Below, piece by piece: positions 1 to 7,887 of a stretch of DNA of 64,000 bases. The first letter of the stretch is position 1; each line of letters opens with the position of its first letter. The notes under the pieces were generated by a model, which did not search any database, had not been told where the DNA came from, and saw only the letters and a list, made by a program, of their open reading frames with translations. A program made the position numbers and the translations under genes. Source of the stretch: Gemmiger sp. An87 (GTDB lineage: Bacteria > Bacillota > Clostridia > Oscillospirales > Ruminococcaceae); NCBI RefSeq assembly GCF_002159185.1, contig NZ_NFHD01000013.1, forward strand, positions 1 through 64,000, in the 5' to 3' direction.

Positions 1-105
1 GAACTTAACCCTGCTGTCCTACAGCTATTGTATCACGGGCACCTCAAAGCCTGCTGATACCTGAATTTATTAACTTTGAAACTTATTATACGAGGAGGTG
101 GATTT

Positions 106-429
106 ATGGATCGAAAAGCAACGAACATTGTGGCATATGTCACGCTGGTGGGCTGGTGCCTGGCCTACTTTGTGGGCGACCGGTACAATTCCCGGTTCCA
201 TCTGAATCAGGCACTGGTACTGAACCTGTTTTTCCTGGTGCTGCGGGTAGTCTCCTCGGTGGCAAGCTGGGTTCTGGGCTGGATTCCGCTGGTGGGCTGG
301 ATTGTGATGATGGCGTTGAATCTGGTGAGCCTGCTGGGTCTGGTGCTCTGGATCTTGGGCTTGGTCTACGCCGTACAGGACAAGGAGCAGCCGATTCCTC
401 TGCTGGGCTATATCCATCTGCTGCGCTGA
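106..429 (+). CDS. DUF4870-like small membrane protein
   Basis: Small integral membrane protein of 107 residues with three hydrophobic stretches (about residues 8-25, 38-75 with a short break, and 80-97) and a charged start (MDRKAT). The motif FHLNQALVLNLF matches the 'FH..QA/N' element of DUF4870/YtfE-like 'import component' proteins; no biochemical role is established for them. The ATG at 106 is chosen because a strong ribosome binding site (AGGAGGTG, 93-100) precedes it; an upstream TTG at 76 has none. The gene stands alone: the next gene has its own promoter within the following 60 bases. The family call rests on pattern only. Confidence 0.6.
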   Translation: MDRKATNIVAYVTLVGWCLAYFVGDRYNSRFHLNQALVLNLFFLVLRVVSSVASWVLGWIPLVGWIVMMALNLVSLLGLVLWILGLVYAVQDKEQPIPLLGYIHLLR

Positions 430-458
430 TACGAGCGAAAAATTCCGCAAATTCCCAC

Positions 459-488
459 TTGACAAGCAGCCGGACAGGGTGCTATTAT
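459..488 (+). promoter_or_regulatory. Sigma-A promoter of the MATE gene
   Basis: TTGACA at 459-464, an 18-base spacer and TATTAT at 483-488 with an extended -10 TG (480-481). An overlapping TATAAT lies at 486-491 but at a 21-base spacing. Transcription would start near 495, giving a leader of about 130 bases before the MATE start codon. Confidence 0.65.
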
Positions 489-544
489 AATACCCGCCGA
501 AACGCCGGGGATTTGTGACCGGCAATTAAATATGCGAAAAACCG

Positions 545-604
545 CAGGGCTATAAATTTTCCTGTTTCTGATTCACAAACAGGGGATTGTAGCCCTGTTT
601 TTTT
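545..604 (+). terminator. Leader terminator/attenuator in front of the MATE gene
   Basis: The arms CAGGGCTA (545-552) and TAGCCCTG (590-597) pair perfectly. Inside them CCTGTTT (561-567) pairs with AAACAGG (577-583), and seven T follow (598-604). The U-tract ends only six bases before the MATE ribosome binding site (AGGAGG, 611-616) and lies downstream of a good promoter, so it is placed to terminate leader transcription. Two smaller hairpins precede it (GCCGG...CCGGC and GCG...CGC, about 505-547). I could not match the leader to a riboswitch class I know. Confidence 0.6.
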
Positions 605-623
605 GTGCCAAGGAGGAACCGGA

Positions 624-1982
624 ATGACCGAACGAATCAACCAGAACCCCATGGGCAGCCGGCCGGTGCTGCCGCTGCTGGTGAGCATGTCGCTGCCGCC
701 CATTTTGTCCATGCTGATCCAGTCGCTGTACAACGTGGTGGACAGCATCTTTGTTGCCCGCCTGAGCAGCGATGCCCTCACTGCGGTTTCGCTGGCCTAT
801 CCGCTGCAGAATCTGGTACTGGCGATAGCGGTGGGCTACGGTGTGGGCTCCAATGCCTTTGTGGCCCGCAGTCTGGGCCAGGACGACCAGCGCAGCGTGG
901 ACAAAGCCGCCTCCATGGGTATGGTGTTTACCGGCATTCACGCGCTGGCTTTTCTTTTGATCGGCCTGTTCGGCAGCGAGCCCTTTCTGCGGCTGTTCAC
1001 CACCGATGAGCAGGTGCTGGCTATGAGCCTGGTATACACCCGCATCGTCATCTGCCTTGCCTTCGGCAGTCTGTTCCATATTTACATCGAAAAGCTGCTG
1101 CAGTCGGTGGGCAACATGTTTGTGCCCATGATCCTGCAGGGCGTGGGCGCCATTGTGAACATCGTGCTGGACCCTATTCTGATTTTCGGCCTGCTGGGTG
1201 CGCCCCGCATGGGCGTGGCGGGTGCTGCGGTGGCAACCGTGGCCGGGCAGATGACCGCCTGTACCATGGCAATGATCTATTTCTTCCGGGCCAAGACCGG
1301 CATGCATATCACCCGTAAGGACATGAAGGTGGACTGGAACATTGCCCGCAAGATTTATGGCGTGGGCGTGCCCTCCTGCCTGATGACCGCTATGCCCAGC
1401 CTGCTGGTGGGCATACTGAACGCTTTGCTGGTGGAGCTGCACGAGCTGGCGGTGGCGGTGTTCGGCCTGTATTTCAAGCTGCAGACCTTTGTGTACATGC
1501 CGGCCAACGGCCTGATTCAGGGCATGCGCCCCATCGTGAGCTACAACTACGGCGCGCGCCAGAAGCACCGGATGCATTCCACCATCCGCTGGAGCCTGAC
1601 CCTCACGGCCGCCATCATGGCGCTGGGTACCCTGATCGCCTGGCTGCTGCCGGAGCAGACCATGGCCCTCTTCGATGCAGACAGCGCCATGGTAGCCATC
1701 GGTGTGCCCATGCTGCGCATCACCAGCCTTGGTTTCCTGGTTTCCACCTTCGGCACTGTACTGGCAGGCTGCTTCGAGGCCCTGGGTAAGGGTGTACAGT
1801 CGCTGGCTGTGTCACTCATCCGGCAGCTGGTGGTTATTCCTCCGCTGGCACTGGTGCTGTCCCATTTCTGGGAGCTCAACGGTGTATGGGCCTCCTTCCC
1901 GGTGGCTGAGACCCTGGCTGCGCTGGCTGCGGTGGTGCTCTATCGGAGCGTGATGCGCCGCATCGACGGGACCATGGAATAA
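624..1982 (+). CDS. MATE family multidrug/organic cation efflux transporter
   Basis: Membrane antiporter of 452 residues, expected to export drugs or metabolites in exchange for Na+ or H+. The protein has the length and twelve-helix hydrophobic pattern of MATE transporters, in two repeated halves: the first opens with PVLPLLVSMSLPPILSML and the second starts near residue 230 (ARKIYGVGVPSCLM). The hallmark N-lobe region VDSIFVARLSSDALTAVSLAYP and the C-lobe GLIQGMRPIVSYNYGA are present, matching the MatE Pfam repeats. The ATG at 624 follows AGGAGG at 611; an upstream in-frame TTG (603) lies in the terminator tail and is rejected. It is transcribed alone behind an attenuator-like leader and ends at a bidirectional terminator. 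Substrate unknown. Confidence 0.9.
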   Translation: MTERINQNPMGSRPVLPLLVSMSLPPILSMLIQSLYNVVDSIFVARLSSDALTAVSLAYPLQNLVLAIAVGYGVGSNAFVARSLGQDDQRSVDKAASMGMVFTGIHALAFLLIGLFGSEPFLRLFTTDEQVLAMSLVYTRIVICLAFGSLFHIYIEKLLQSVGNMFVPMILQGVGAIVNIVLDPILIFGLLGAPRMGVAGAAVATVAGQMTACTMAMIYFFRAKTGMHITRKDMKVDWNIARKIYGVGVPSCLMTAMPSLLVGILNALLVELHELAVAVFGLYFKLQTFVYMPANGLIQGMRPIVSYNYGARQKHRMHSTIRWSLTLTAAIMALGTLIAWLLPEQTMALFDADSAMVAIGVPMLRITSLGFLVSTFGTVLAGCFEALGKGVQSLAVSLIRQLVVIPPLALVLSHFWELNGVWASFPVAETLAALAAVVLYRSVMRRIDGTME

Positions 1983-1994
1983 AAAGAAAGAGAA

Positions 1995-2039
1995 AAAGCG
2001 CCCGTGCGGCCGCCGGTCTGGCAGTGCGCGGGCGCTTTT
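1995..2039. terminator. Bidirectional intrinsic terminator
   Basis: The arms AAAGCGCCCG (1995-2004) and CGGGCGCTTT (2029-2038) have A and T tracts on both sides. It serves the MATE gene on the plus strand and the VOC gene arriving on the minus strand. Confidence 0.8.
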
Positions 2040-2052
2040 GTGCGCATTAAAA

Positions 2053-2424
2053 TCAGTGCTTGGCAGGCAGAATCTCCAGCCAGTAGCCGTCCGGGTCCTG
2101 GATGAAATAGATGCCCATGGCCTCGTTCTCAAAGCAGATGCAGCCCATTTCCTTGTGCAGGGCGTGAGCGGCCTCGAAATCATCGGTGCGGAAGGCCAGA
2201 TGGAACTCGCAGTCACCCAGGTTGTAGGGGCGGTCCATGTCCCGCATCCAGGTCAGCTCCAACTGGAAATCGCTCTCCTCGTTGGCCAGGTAGACGATGA
2301 TGAAGGAACCGTCCGGAGCGGTGATCCGCCGCACTTCCTTCAGGCCCAGAGCCTTTTCGTAGAACTCCATCGAGCGGCCCAGGTCATAGACGTTGTAGTT
2401 TTCATGGATCATTTTAAATTTCAT
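2053..2424 (-). CDS. VOC superfamily protein (glyoxalase I-like)
   Basis: Single-domain vicinal-oxygen-chelate protein of 123 residues. Two beta-alpha-beta-beta-beta modules are visible: residues 1-58 (MIHENYNVYDLGRSMEFYEKALGL ending in FQLELTW) and about 70-123 (HLAFRTDDFEAAHALH ending in DPDGYWLEILPAKH). H7, E55, H74 and E118 are at the positions of the metal ligands of glyoxalase I (GloA). The length fits lactoylglutathione lyase-type members, but many relatives act on other small molecules, so the substrate is open. It is the last of three minus-strand genes (ddh, metallo-hydrolase, VOC) with gaps of about 34 and 42 bases. Confidence 0.8.
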   Translation of the reverse strand: MKFKMIHENYNVYDLGRSMEFYEKALGLKEVRRITAPDGSFIIVYLANEESDFQLELTWMRDMDRPYNLGDCEFHLAFRTDDFEAAHALHKEMGCICFENEAMGIYFIQDPDGYWLEILPAKH

Positions 2425-2466
2425 TGCAAAAATTCCTTTCTGGAATGGATTGATAAAAACGGGGCC

Positions 2467-3135
2467 TTAGCCCTGCCAGACCTCTTCCGCATGAATGCGG
2501 GAAAGATAGGGGGCAAGCTCCGGCCGTTTCAGATAGGCAAGCATCCCGGCCCGGTCCTCGAAGCAGTGCATGGGGAACACATTGTCGCAGCGGCAGGCTT
2601 TCAAAAAGTCCACAAAGCCCCACCAGGCGTTTTCCTCCTGCCGGGGGTCCAGCGGAACGAAGGCCGCGTCGAAAAAGCGGCCCCGGATGCGGTCCAGCTC
2701 TTCGTGAAAGGCCTTGTCGTGCCAGGCGTTCTGCTCGTCCGGCTCACCCTCCCAGTGCCACCAGTTCAGATCACCCGCATGGTAGAACCACAGTCCCTCG
2801 GCCTGTACCAGAAAGGCGCAGCCCTCGTCGGTGGAGCGCAGAGTCTCGATACAAAGACCCTGCCAGTCGTACCGGCTGCGGGGGGCAGCGGGCAGTACGT
2901 TGGCCGAGCGCCGGGCGGGAATGTTTTCGTCCAGCACGTAAAATACGTTGGGGTGACTTTCGCTCAGCTCCCACACTGCGGGGGAATAATGATCATGATG
3001 CCGGTGGGAGGAAAAGACAAACAACGTCTTTTTCGGGTCCATCGGGGGCAGCGCGCCCTGGAAGTAGTCGAACAGCAGCAGAGTGTGGTCCAGCTCCACC
3101 AGAAAACAGCTGTGACAGATGTGAGTAATCTTCAT
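2467..3135 (-). CDS. MBL-fold metallo-hydrolase
   Basis: Cytoplasmic protein of 222 residues. The metal-binding motif HxHxDH appears as HRHHDH (residues 44-49) after a beta strand, as in the metallo-beta-lactamase fold. The later GDLNWWHW segment supplies the expected aspartate (HAGDLN), and a final histidine lies in FPMHCFED near residue 190. It resembles the UlaG/YtkL-like 'Zn-dependent hydrolase' branch rather than beta-lactamases. The substrate cannot be read from the sequence. It lies between diaminopimelate dehydrogenase and a VOC protein in the same direction and is probably co-transcribed. Confidence 0.8.
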   Translation of the reverse strand: MKITHICHSCFLVELDHTLLLFDYFQGALPPMDPKKTLFVFSSHRHHDHYSPAVWELSESHPNVFYVLDENIPARRSANVLPAAPRSRYDWQGLCIETLRSTDEGCAFLVQAEGLWFYHAGDLNWWHWEGEPDEQNAWHDKAFHEELDRIRGRFFDAAFVPLDPRQEENAWWGFVDFLKACRCDNVFPMHCFEDRAGMLAYLKRPELAPYLSRIHAEEVWQG

Positions 3136-3169
3136 AAAAACTCCTTGGGAATGAAGGTTGCGCTGCGGT

Positions 3170-4156
3170 TTACAGCAGCTGGCGACGCAGCTCCTCGCCG
3201 CTTAGCGGGCTGAGCAGGGCGGGGGGGACGTCCAGAATGGTTTTGCAGCCGGTCTGTCCGGCGGCGTGCATCCGGGATACCGCGCGGGCGCAGGCAGCCA
3301 GCACGCTGGCGGTGAATTCCGGGTTGGAGTCCAGCTTCAGGCTGTACTCCACCGTGGCGGTATGCTCCTCGTTCCAGCCGGTCAGGCCGCTGCGCAGCAC
3401 GCTGCCGCCGTGGGGAAGCCCACTGTGCTCAGCATGCAGCTGCTCCAGGCTCACGAAGGTGACGGTGGTGTCGTAATCCGCAAAATAGTTGGGCATGGTC
3501 TTGATTTCCTGCTCGATGCGGGCAAGGTCTGCTCCGGGCTTTGCGGCCACATAGCATTCCCGGGTGTGCTTTTGCCGGGTGGTCAGGGTGGGGCGCTGCC
3601 CGGCGCGCACCTGCTCCAGCGCCTCGGGCACCGGTACGGTGTACTGGCGGGCGTCCGCCACGCCTTCAATGCGGCGGATGGCGTCGGAATGGCCCTGGCT
3701 CACGCCCTTGCCCCAGAAGGTGTAGGTGCCGCCCTGGGGCAGAATGGCTTCGGCGTATACCCGGTTCAGCGAGAACAGGCCCGGGTCCCAGCCGCCGCTG
3801 ATCAGGGCAGTGGTGCCCGCGGCGCTTGCGGCGGCGTCCACCGCGGCAAAGTGCTCGGGAATCTTGGCGTGGGTGTCGAAGCTGTCCACCAGATTGAACC
3901 AGCGGGCCAGCTCGGGGGTCTGCACCGGCAGGTCGGTGGCGCTGCCGCCGCACAGGATCATCACATCAATCTTACCGGCCCAGTCGGCCACCTCGCTTGC
4001 CGCCACCACCGGCACGCCCTCGGTCATGGGAGAAATGCTGGCCGGGTCCCGTCGGGTAAAAATCGCCGCCAGCTCCAGATCCGGGTTCTGGCGCACCGCG
4101 CACTCGGTGCCCTTGCCCAGATTGCCGTAACCAAAAATGCCAATCCGAATCGCCAT
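3170..4156 (-). CDS. ddh: meso-diaminopimelate dehydrogenase
   Basis: NADPH-dependent enzyme of 328 residues converting L-2-amino-6-oxopimelate (tetrahydrodipicolinate) plus ammonia to meso-diaminopimelate in one step, supplying lysine and peptidoglycan. The N-terminus has the Rossmann signature GIFGYGNLGKG. The family segments SFDTHAKIPEH, SGGWDPGLFSLNRVYAEA and FWGKGVSQGHSDA are all present, and the length fits the family (about 326). The ATG at 4156 is chosen because GGGAG precedes it and the Rossmann motif starts five residues in; 52 upstream in-frame codons look non-coding. It heads a three-gene minus-strand group. Confidence 0.93.
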   Translation of the reverse strand: MAIRIGIFGYGNLGKGTECAVRQNPDLELAAIFTRRDPASISPMTEGVPVVAASEVADWAGKIDVMILCGGSATDLPVQTPELARWFNLVDSFDTHAKIPEHFAAVDAAASAAGTTALISGGWDPGLFSLNRVYAEAILPQGGTYTFWGKGVSQGHSDAIRRIEGVADARQYTVPVPEALEQVRAGQRPTLTTRQKHTRECYVAAKPGADLARIEQEIKTMPNYFADYDTTVTFVSLEQLHAEHSGLPHGGSVLRSGLTGWNEEHTATVEYSLKLDSNPEFTASVLAACARAVSRMHAAGQTGCKTILDVPPALLSPLSGEELRRQLL

Positions 4157-4271
4157 AAGTAAGCTCCCTCCATTGGTTTTCCATGAAATATTTGTTCTAT
4201 TATAGCACGAATGGAAGGAGGTTGAGAAGTGAGAGAAAAGGAGAATCCGAACAAAGTCCATCGGGCAAAGG

Positions 4272-4309
4272 AAGGCCCCGTGTGCCGGGACACAGCACAC
4301 AGGGCCTTT
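4272..4309 (-). terminator. Terminator of the ECF sigma operon
   Basis: The arms AAGGCCC-GTGTGC and GCACAC-GGGCCTT lie just downstream of the minus-strand stop at 4342. The T-rich tail on the minus strand is short and interrupted. Confidence 0.6.
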
Positions 4310-4341
4310 CAAAAAAGTCAGATGCGTTCACTTTTCTGTAT

Positions 4342-5328
4342 TCACAGCGGCCGGAAACAGCTCTCCTTGCTGTACAGCAGGGCGAACCGCTGCTCGCTCA
4401 GGCTGCGGGTACTGTCGGCAGGGGAAGCATCCGCCACGATCGGTGAAGTCTGTCCATTCTGCGTGATGCGGTCCTGCAACAGTGCCACCAGCGCGTCAAA
4501 GCTGCCTGGCTCCGGAGTGGTGCTCTCCGCTGCAGTTTCGCTGCCGGGTTTTTCTGCGGCAGTGTTTTCTTCGGGCAGCTGGTCAGGGATGGCCTCGGAG
4601 GGCACATCCAGCAGCAGCCAGGTGATGTTGCGGCCATAGATGGTGGCGGAATAGTAATCGTATGCAAGCCCCTGATTGGCAGCCGCCTGTTTCAACGCCA
4701 CCAGATAGGTGGCAGCTTCCTCCAGCGTGACCTCGGGGGGTTCCCGGTCTGCACTGTGAAAGCCTGTATACAGCACGGTGGGCAGGGGCAGATCATCGGC
4801 GGAGAACTCCATCCCCACCCGGAACAGAGGGCTCTGCGGGTCAAACACCTGGTCATTGCCTTCTGGATAGAAGGTGAGGGTGGTCTCATAAGGGGAGCGC
4901 CCCTTCAGGTCCCGGCACAGTCGGTTGGTATCCAACTGGTCGGCCAGCTCATTGCGCAGCCGGTTGGAGGTGTTCAGGCCGCTGTCCACCATCAGGGCGC
5001 GATTGGTATAGACCTGCCCGCCGCTCACATAGGCAGAAAAGCCCACATCCTCCTCGCCGGTCTGGTACACCGGGCAGACATAGCGATGCTTGCCGTCCGC
5101 GTAGGTGTAGCGGGCATTGCCCACCACATAGCCTTCGTCGGGGTATTTGGCCTGAAGAGCGTCGTTGATGGCGTGTACCGTCCACCGGGCAGTGAAAGGA
5201 TTGCCCACCTGGCGTTCTACCACCAGTACCAGTGCGGCGATGAGTACCAGCGCAGCCAGTGCGGCGGCGATCCGGGTAAGGGGAGTGCGCCGGATCTGGG
5301 GCAGGGCCGGCCATTTGATCTTATTCAT
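4342..5328 (-). CDS. Membrane-anchored hypothetical protein of the ECF operon
   Basis: Protein of 328 residues with a basic start, one transmembrane segment (about residues 18-37, ALAALVLIAALVLVV) and a large, presumably extracytoplasmic, C-terminal part. The C-terminus has a Ser/Thr/Glu-rich low-complexity stretch around residues 255-280 (ENTAAEKPGSETAAESTT). No domain is recognised. The start ATG overlaps the anti-sigma stop by eight bases (ATGAATAA), so the two are translationally coupled. By position it may be a regulator or output of the sigma/anti-sigma system; this is inference. An ORF extension upstream of 5328 lies inside the anti-sigma gene and is rejected. Confidence 0.7.
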   Translation of the reverse strand: MNKIKWPALPQIRRTPLTRIAAALAALVLIAALVLVVERQVGNPFTARWTVHAINDALQAKYPDEGYVVGNARYTYADGKHRYVCPVYQTGEEDVGFSAYVSGGQVYTNRALMVDSGLNTSNRLRNELADQLDTNRLCRDLKGRSPYETTLTFYPEGNDQVFDPQSPLFRVGMEFSADDLPLPTVLYTGFHSADREPPEVTLEEAATYLVALKQAAANQGLAYDYYSATIYGRNITWLLLDVPSEAIPDQLPEENTAAEKPGSETAAESTTPEPGSFDALVALLQDRITQNGQTSPIVADASPADSTRSLSEQRFALLYSKESCFRPL

Positions 5329-5869
5329 CCAAAGATTCCTCCTTTGAGGCGGATTTGTCCCGGCGAAGGCCGCCGAAGGCGAAGTGCAGCAGCTTTGCAA
5401 TGAGCGCGCCCACCAGCAGGGCGGCCAGATACAGCCCGGCCTGCATCAAGGAAGTGCGGTTCGGCGTGCTGACCAGGAGCACCAGAGCCATGGGAATGGC
5501 ACTGATGACGGCTGCAAACCAGACGCTGCGGCGCAGGAACACATAGCCTGCTGCCCCCAGCGCGGGCAGGCCCCAGGCCAGGAACGGTCCGTTTGCCAGT
5601 GCCAGGCAGACGACGAATCCAGCCACCGCCATCAGAGCGCTTTGGGCCAGCAGCTTGCGCTGGATACGCCTCAGCACCCGGGCGGCATTGGGCTCCGGCG
5701 GGGGCAATTGAATACCGCCGGAATCCAGATAGGCCTGACAGGCAGGGCAGTGGGCCACGTGACTGTGCACCAGGGCTTCGCTGTCCTCACTGGCGACGCC
5801 GTCGGCCACCAGGGGAATCAGGTCTCTGCATACGTCACAGGAAATGTCTGATACGATGCCTTTGTTCAT
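5321..5869 (-). CDS. zf-HC2 (ZAS) anti-sigma factor
   Basis: Membrane-bound anti-sigma factor of 182 residues. The N-terminus has the zinc-binding anti-sigma motif, with C11/C14 then HxxHCPAC (about residues 37-44), matching H-x3-C-x2-C. Four hydrophobic segments follow from about residue 78 to 165 (LMAVAGFVVCLALA and onward). Such proteins hold the partner ECF sigma factor at the membrane and release it on envelope stress. It overlaps the sigma gene by four bases (ATGA) and the downstream membrane-protein gene by eight, so all three are one translation-coupled operon. Confidence 0.85.
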   Translation of the reverse strand: MNKGIVSDISCDVCRDLIPLVADGVASEDSEALVHSHVAHCPACQAYLDSGGIQLPPPEPNAARVLRRIQRKLLAQSALMAVAGFVVCLALANGPFLAWGLPALGAAGYVFLRRSVWFAAVISAIPMALVLLVSTPNRTSLMQAGLYLAALLVGALIAKLLHFAFGGLRRDKSASKEESLDE

Positions 5870-6378
5870 GGCATCGATCCCTCCTCTCGTTTCAGTTGTT
5901 CCCGCAGCCAGTTGCGGGTGCGGAAGTTCAGCATGCGGGCGGAATTTTCAGTGATGCCGCATGCCTGGGCGATTTCGGCAAAGGAGTAGCCCTGGGCCCG
6001 CATCAGAAGAACGGCGCGGGCATTGGGCTTGCAGTCCTCCAGCAGAAGCCGGGCCCGGCGGGCCAGCTCCCGGGTGTCGCATTCCTCCTCCAGGCCCCGG
6101 GGGTCCGGCATGTCCTGCTCCAGATACCCGGCCAGCATATCGTCGTAGGAAAGCGTGGGACGTTTTCGGCGCAGCGCGTCCACCCACACGTTGCGGGCGA
6201 TGGTGAACAGCCAGGTCTTTACGCTGCTGCGGCCCTCGAAGCGGCCAAAGGCGCGCACTGCCTTCAAAAAGGTCTCGCTGAGCAGGTCCTCCGCCCAGAC
6301 GGGGTCATGGGTGAGCCCGCAAAGATACCGATAGATGTCCGGGCTGTAAAGCTGATACAATTCTTCCAGGTCCTGCAA
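5866..6378 (-). CDS. ECF-type RNA polymerase sigma factor
   Basis: Sigma factor of 170 residues with region 2 (EELYQLYSPDIYRYL through SVKTWLFTIARNVWVDALRR, residues 5-75) and region 4 helix-turn-helix (ARAVLLMRAQGYSFAEIAQACGI, residues 118-145). Regions 1 and 3 are absent, as in ECF factors. I choose TTG at 6378 because AAAGGAGG sits seven bases upstream; the in-frame GTG at 6384 touches that ribosome binding site. The downstream overlapping gene encodes a zinc anti-sigma factor. A TGTAAC-N16-CGTC promoter upstream suggests it transcribes itself. Confidence 0.88.
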   Translation of the reverse strand: MQDLEELYQLYSPDIYRYLCGLTHDPVWAEDLLSETFLKAVRAFGRFEGRSSVKTWLFTIARNVWVDALRRKRPTLSYDDMLAGYLEQDMPDPRGLEEECDTRELARRARLLLEDCKPNARAVLLMRAQGYSFAEIAQACGITENSARMLNFRTRNWLREQLKREEGSMP

Positions 6379-6451
6379 GCGCACCCCTCCTTTCCGTTTG
6401 CCCGGAGCGGTTCCCCGAGCCGTGATGTAAAACAGCCGTTTCGCTCTATTA

Positions 6452-6477
6452 GACGGCAGAATCTGCCGCCTGTTACA
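6452..6477 (-). promoter_or_regulatory. ECF-type autoregulatory promoter
   Basis: Reading the minus strand, TGTAAC (6477-6472) is followed by exactly 16 bases and then CGTC (6455-6452). This matches the TGAAAC-N16-CGTC/A pattern of SigM/SigW/SigX-type promoters of Bacillus, with one mismatch in the -35. The spacer contains an inverted repeat CGGCAGA-TT-CTGCCG. The start codon of the sigma gene is about 70 bases downstream. Confidence 0.6.
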
Positions 6478-6485
6478 AAAAAGCA

Positions 6486-6523
6486 CAAAAAAATTCCGCC
6501 GGGCCCCAAAAGCCCGACGGAAT
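6486..6523 (-). terminator. Terminator of the esterase gene
   Basis: On the minus strand, ATTCCGTCGGGC pairs with GCCCGGCGGAAT and is followed by seven T. It separates the esterase gene from the ECF promoter that starts only nine bases further on. Confidence 0.85.
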
Positions 6524-6526
6524 GGG

Positions 6527-7291
6527 TCATGCGCTGGGTTTTGCCTTGCTGGTCAGCTGCTGCAGCAGCTGGGGCAGGAAATAGACGGCCTGCTTTGCCC
6601 ACCAGGGCCAGTCGTGGCTCACGTCCTCGCCCCAGTAGTCCACGAAAGCGGGCATGCGCCGGTCGGTCAGAGCCTGTGCCATAGCCCGGGTGTCGGCCAG
6701 AAAATCATCCTCGTAGGGGCCGCGGCCGCAGCACAGGAACAGAGGTGCCAGCCGGGTGGAGGGCAGGCCTTCGGTGTGCAGCAGGGGCAGGTATTCCAGC
6801 GGACTGTTGCGCAGGGTCAGATCGTCATGATAGGGGCCGAACCAGGGGGCGGCGGAATAGCTGCCGGACAGGCAGATTGCACCGCACACAAGCTCCGGCC
6901 GCCGCAGATACAGGTTCAATGCGTGACAGGCGCCCAGGCTGCAGCCCAGCAGGGCCACCCGGTTGTGGGTACCGCCGTTCAAGGCCAATACCCGGGGAAT
7001 CAGCTCGCCCGCCAGATAGTTGAACCAGCGCTCCTGCTTCTCGCTGCGGGCCCGGCCTTCGCCGCTGCCCAGCCAGCTTTCCGCGTCCACACTGTCGGCG
7101 CAGAACAGCTGGATTTTGCCTGCGTCGATCAGCGGGGCCAGCGCGGCCACCATGCCGTGGTCCTCCCAATCGTAAAAGCGGCCTCCCTCGCAGGCGAATG
7201 CCAGGCAGGGCAGGCCGGAATGGCCGAACACCTTGAACTCCATTTCCCGCTTCAAAAAGCGGCTGGGTTCCTTGTAATACTGGATCTCCAC
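6527..7291 (-). CDS. Putative esterase, alpha/beta-hydrolase fold
   Basis: Cytoplasmic hydrolase of 254 residues of the putative-esterase (PF00756/EstD-like) group. The nucleophile elbow is GCSLGA with S118. D190 or D194 in the segment RGPYEDDF is a plausible acid, and the histidine of DVSHDWPWW (near residue 226) completes the triad. No signal peptide is seen. The GTG at 7291 is preceded by GGGAGGG at a usual distance; the longer frame upstream runs through an A+T-rich promoter-like stretch. It is monocistronic with its own terminator. The substrate is unknown. Confidence 0.75.
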   Translation of the reverse strand: MEIQYYKEPSRFLKREMEFKVFGHSGLPCLAFACEGGRFYDWEDHGMVAALAPLIDAGKIQLFCADSVDAESWLGSGEGRARSEKQERWFNYLAGELIPRVLALNGGTHNRVALLGCSLGACHALNLYLRRPELVCGAICLSGSYSAAPWFGPYHDDLTLRNSPLEYLPLLHTEGLPSTRLAPLFLCCGRGPYEDDFLADTRAMAQALTDRRMPAFVDYWGEDVSHDWPWWAKQAVYFLPQLLQQLTSKAKPSA

Positions 7292-7394
7292 GCAAAATCC
7301 CTCCCGAAGCGGTGAAGCTTCACCGCGAATTGCATTATCTTCATTATAGAATGGCCGGGCGGACCGGTCAAGCGGACAAGCTGGAGCAGAATAC

Positions 7395-7431
7395 AAAAAA
7401 GCCGGCCATCCGAAGATGACCGGCAGTTTTT
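7395..7431 (-). terminator. Terminator of rpmB
   Basis: Minus-strand hairpin GCCGGTCATC/GATGGCCGGC with a TTCG-type loop, followed by TTTTTT. It lies just downstream of the rpmB stop. Confidence 0.85.
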
Positions 7432-7442
7432 GCGTTGAAAAA

Positions 7443-7631
7443 TCAAACAGCGCGGGTAACCTTGCCCGAGCGCAGGCAGCGGGTGCAGGCGTAGATGTAC
7501 TTGGGAGAACCGTCTACAATAGCCTTAACACGCTTCACGTTCGCCTTCCAGGTGCGGTTAGACCGACGATGAGAGTGGGAAACCTGGATGCCGAAGGAAA
7601 CGCCCTTGCCACAACAATTGCACTTTGCCAT
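7443..7631 (-). CDS. rpmB: 50S ribosomal protein L28
   Basis: Ribosomal large-subunit protein of 62 residues. The N-terminal zinc pair CNCCGKG is matched by CTRCL near the C-terminus, making this the cysteine-containing L28 form. The typical VSHSHRRSNRTWKANVKRV core is present. The ATG at 7631 is preceded by GAGGAGGT; a second upstream in-frame ATG (7640) lies too close to it. In Bacillus rpmB sits beside spoVM and thiN; here it is about 20 kb from them. Confidence 0.95.
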   Translation of the reverse strand: MAKCNCCGKGVSFGIQVSHSHRRSNRTWKANVKRVKAIVDGSPKYIYACTRCLRSGKVTRAV

Positions 7632-7747
7632 TTGCTGCACCTCCTCGATTTAATTTAAGTCGCTAGAATATAATAGCAAGCCGGGAGGGAAAAATCAAGA
7701 GTTTTTTTAAAATATCTTTGAAAAACTCTGAAAAAGTCCCATTTTGC

Positions 7748-7776
7748 TTGTGAATGACCTCAAAAAACGCTATAAT
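7748..7776 (+). promoter_or_regulatory. Promoter of the site-2 protease/scpAB operon
   Basis: TTGTGA (7748-7753), a 17-base spacer and a perfect TATAAT (7771-7776). The first gene starts at 7888, so the leader is about 105 bases. Confidence 0.7.
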
Positions 7777-7887
7777 AAAAAGCAAACTGTCACGTGTAGC
7801 CCGCATTGTACCGGGAGGCAGTATATCTGGAAAAATCATTCTACCTTATTTTATATAAGGCGTCAAACGAACAAAAGGGAGAGTTTT

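Noticed and set aside
495-610. A ZTP, fluoride or c-di-GMP riboswitch in the MATE leader
   Set aside because: Short resemblances (GTGAC-CGGC, GCGAAAAACCGC) exist, but the required conserved cores, such as the CCGCCTGGGC loop of the ZTP class, are missing.
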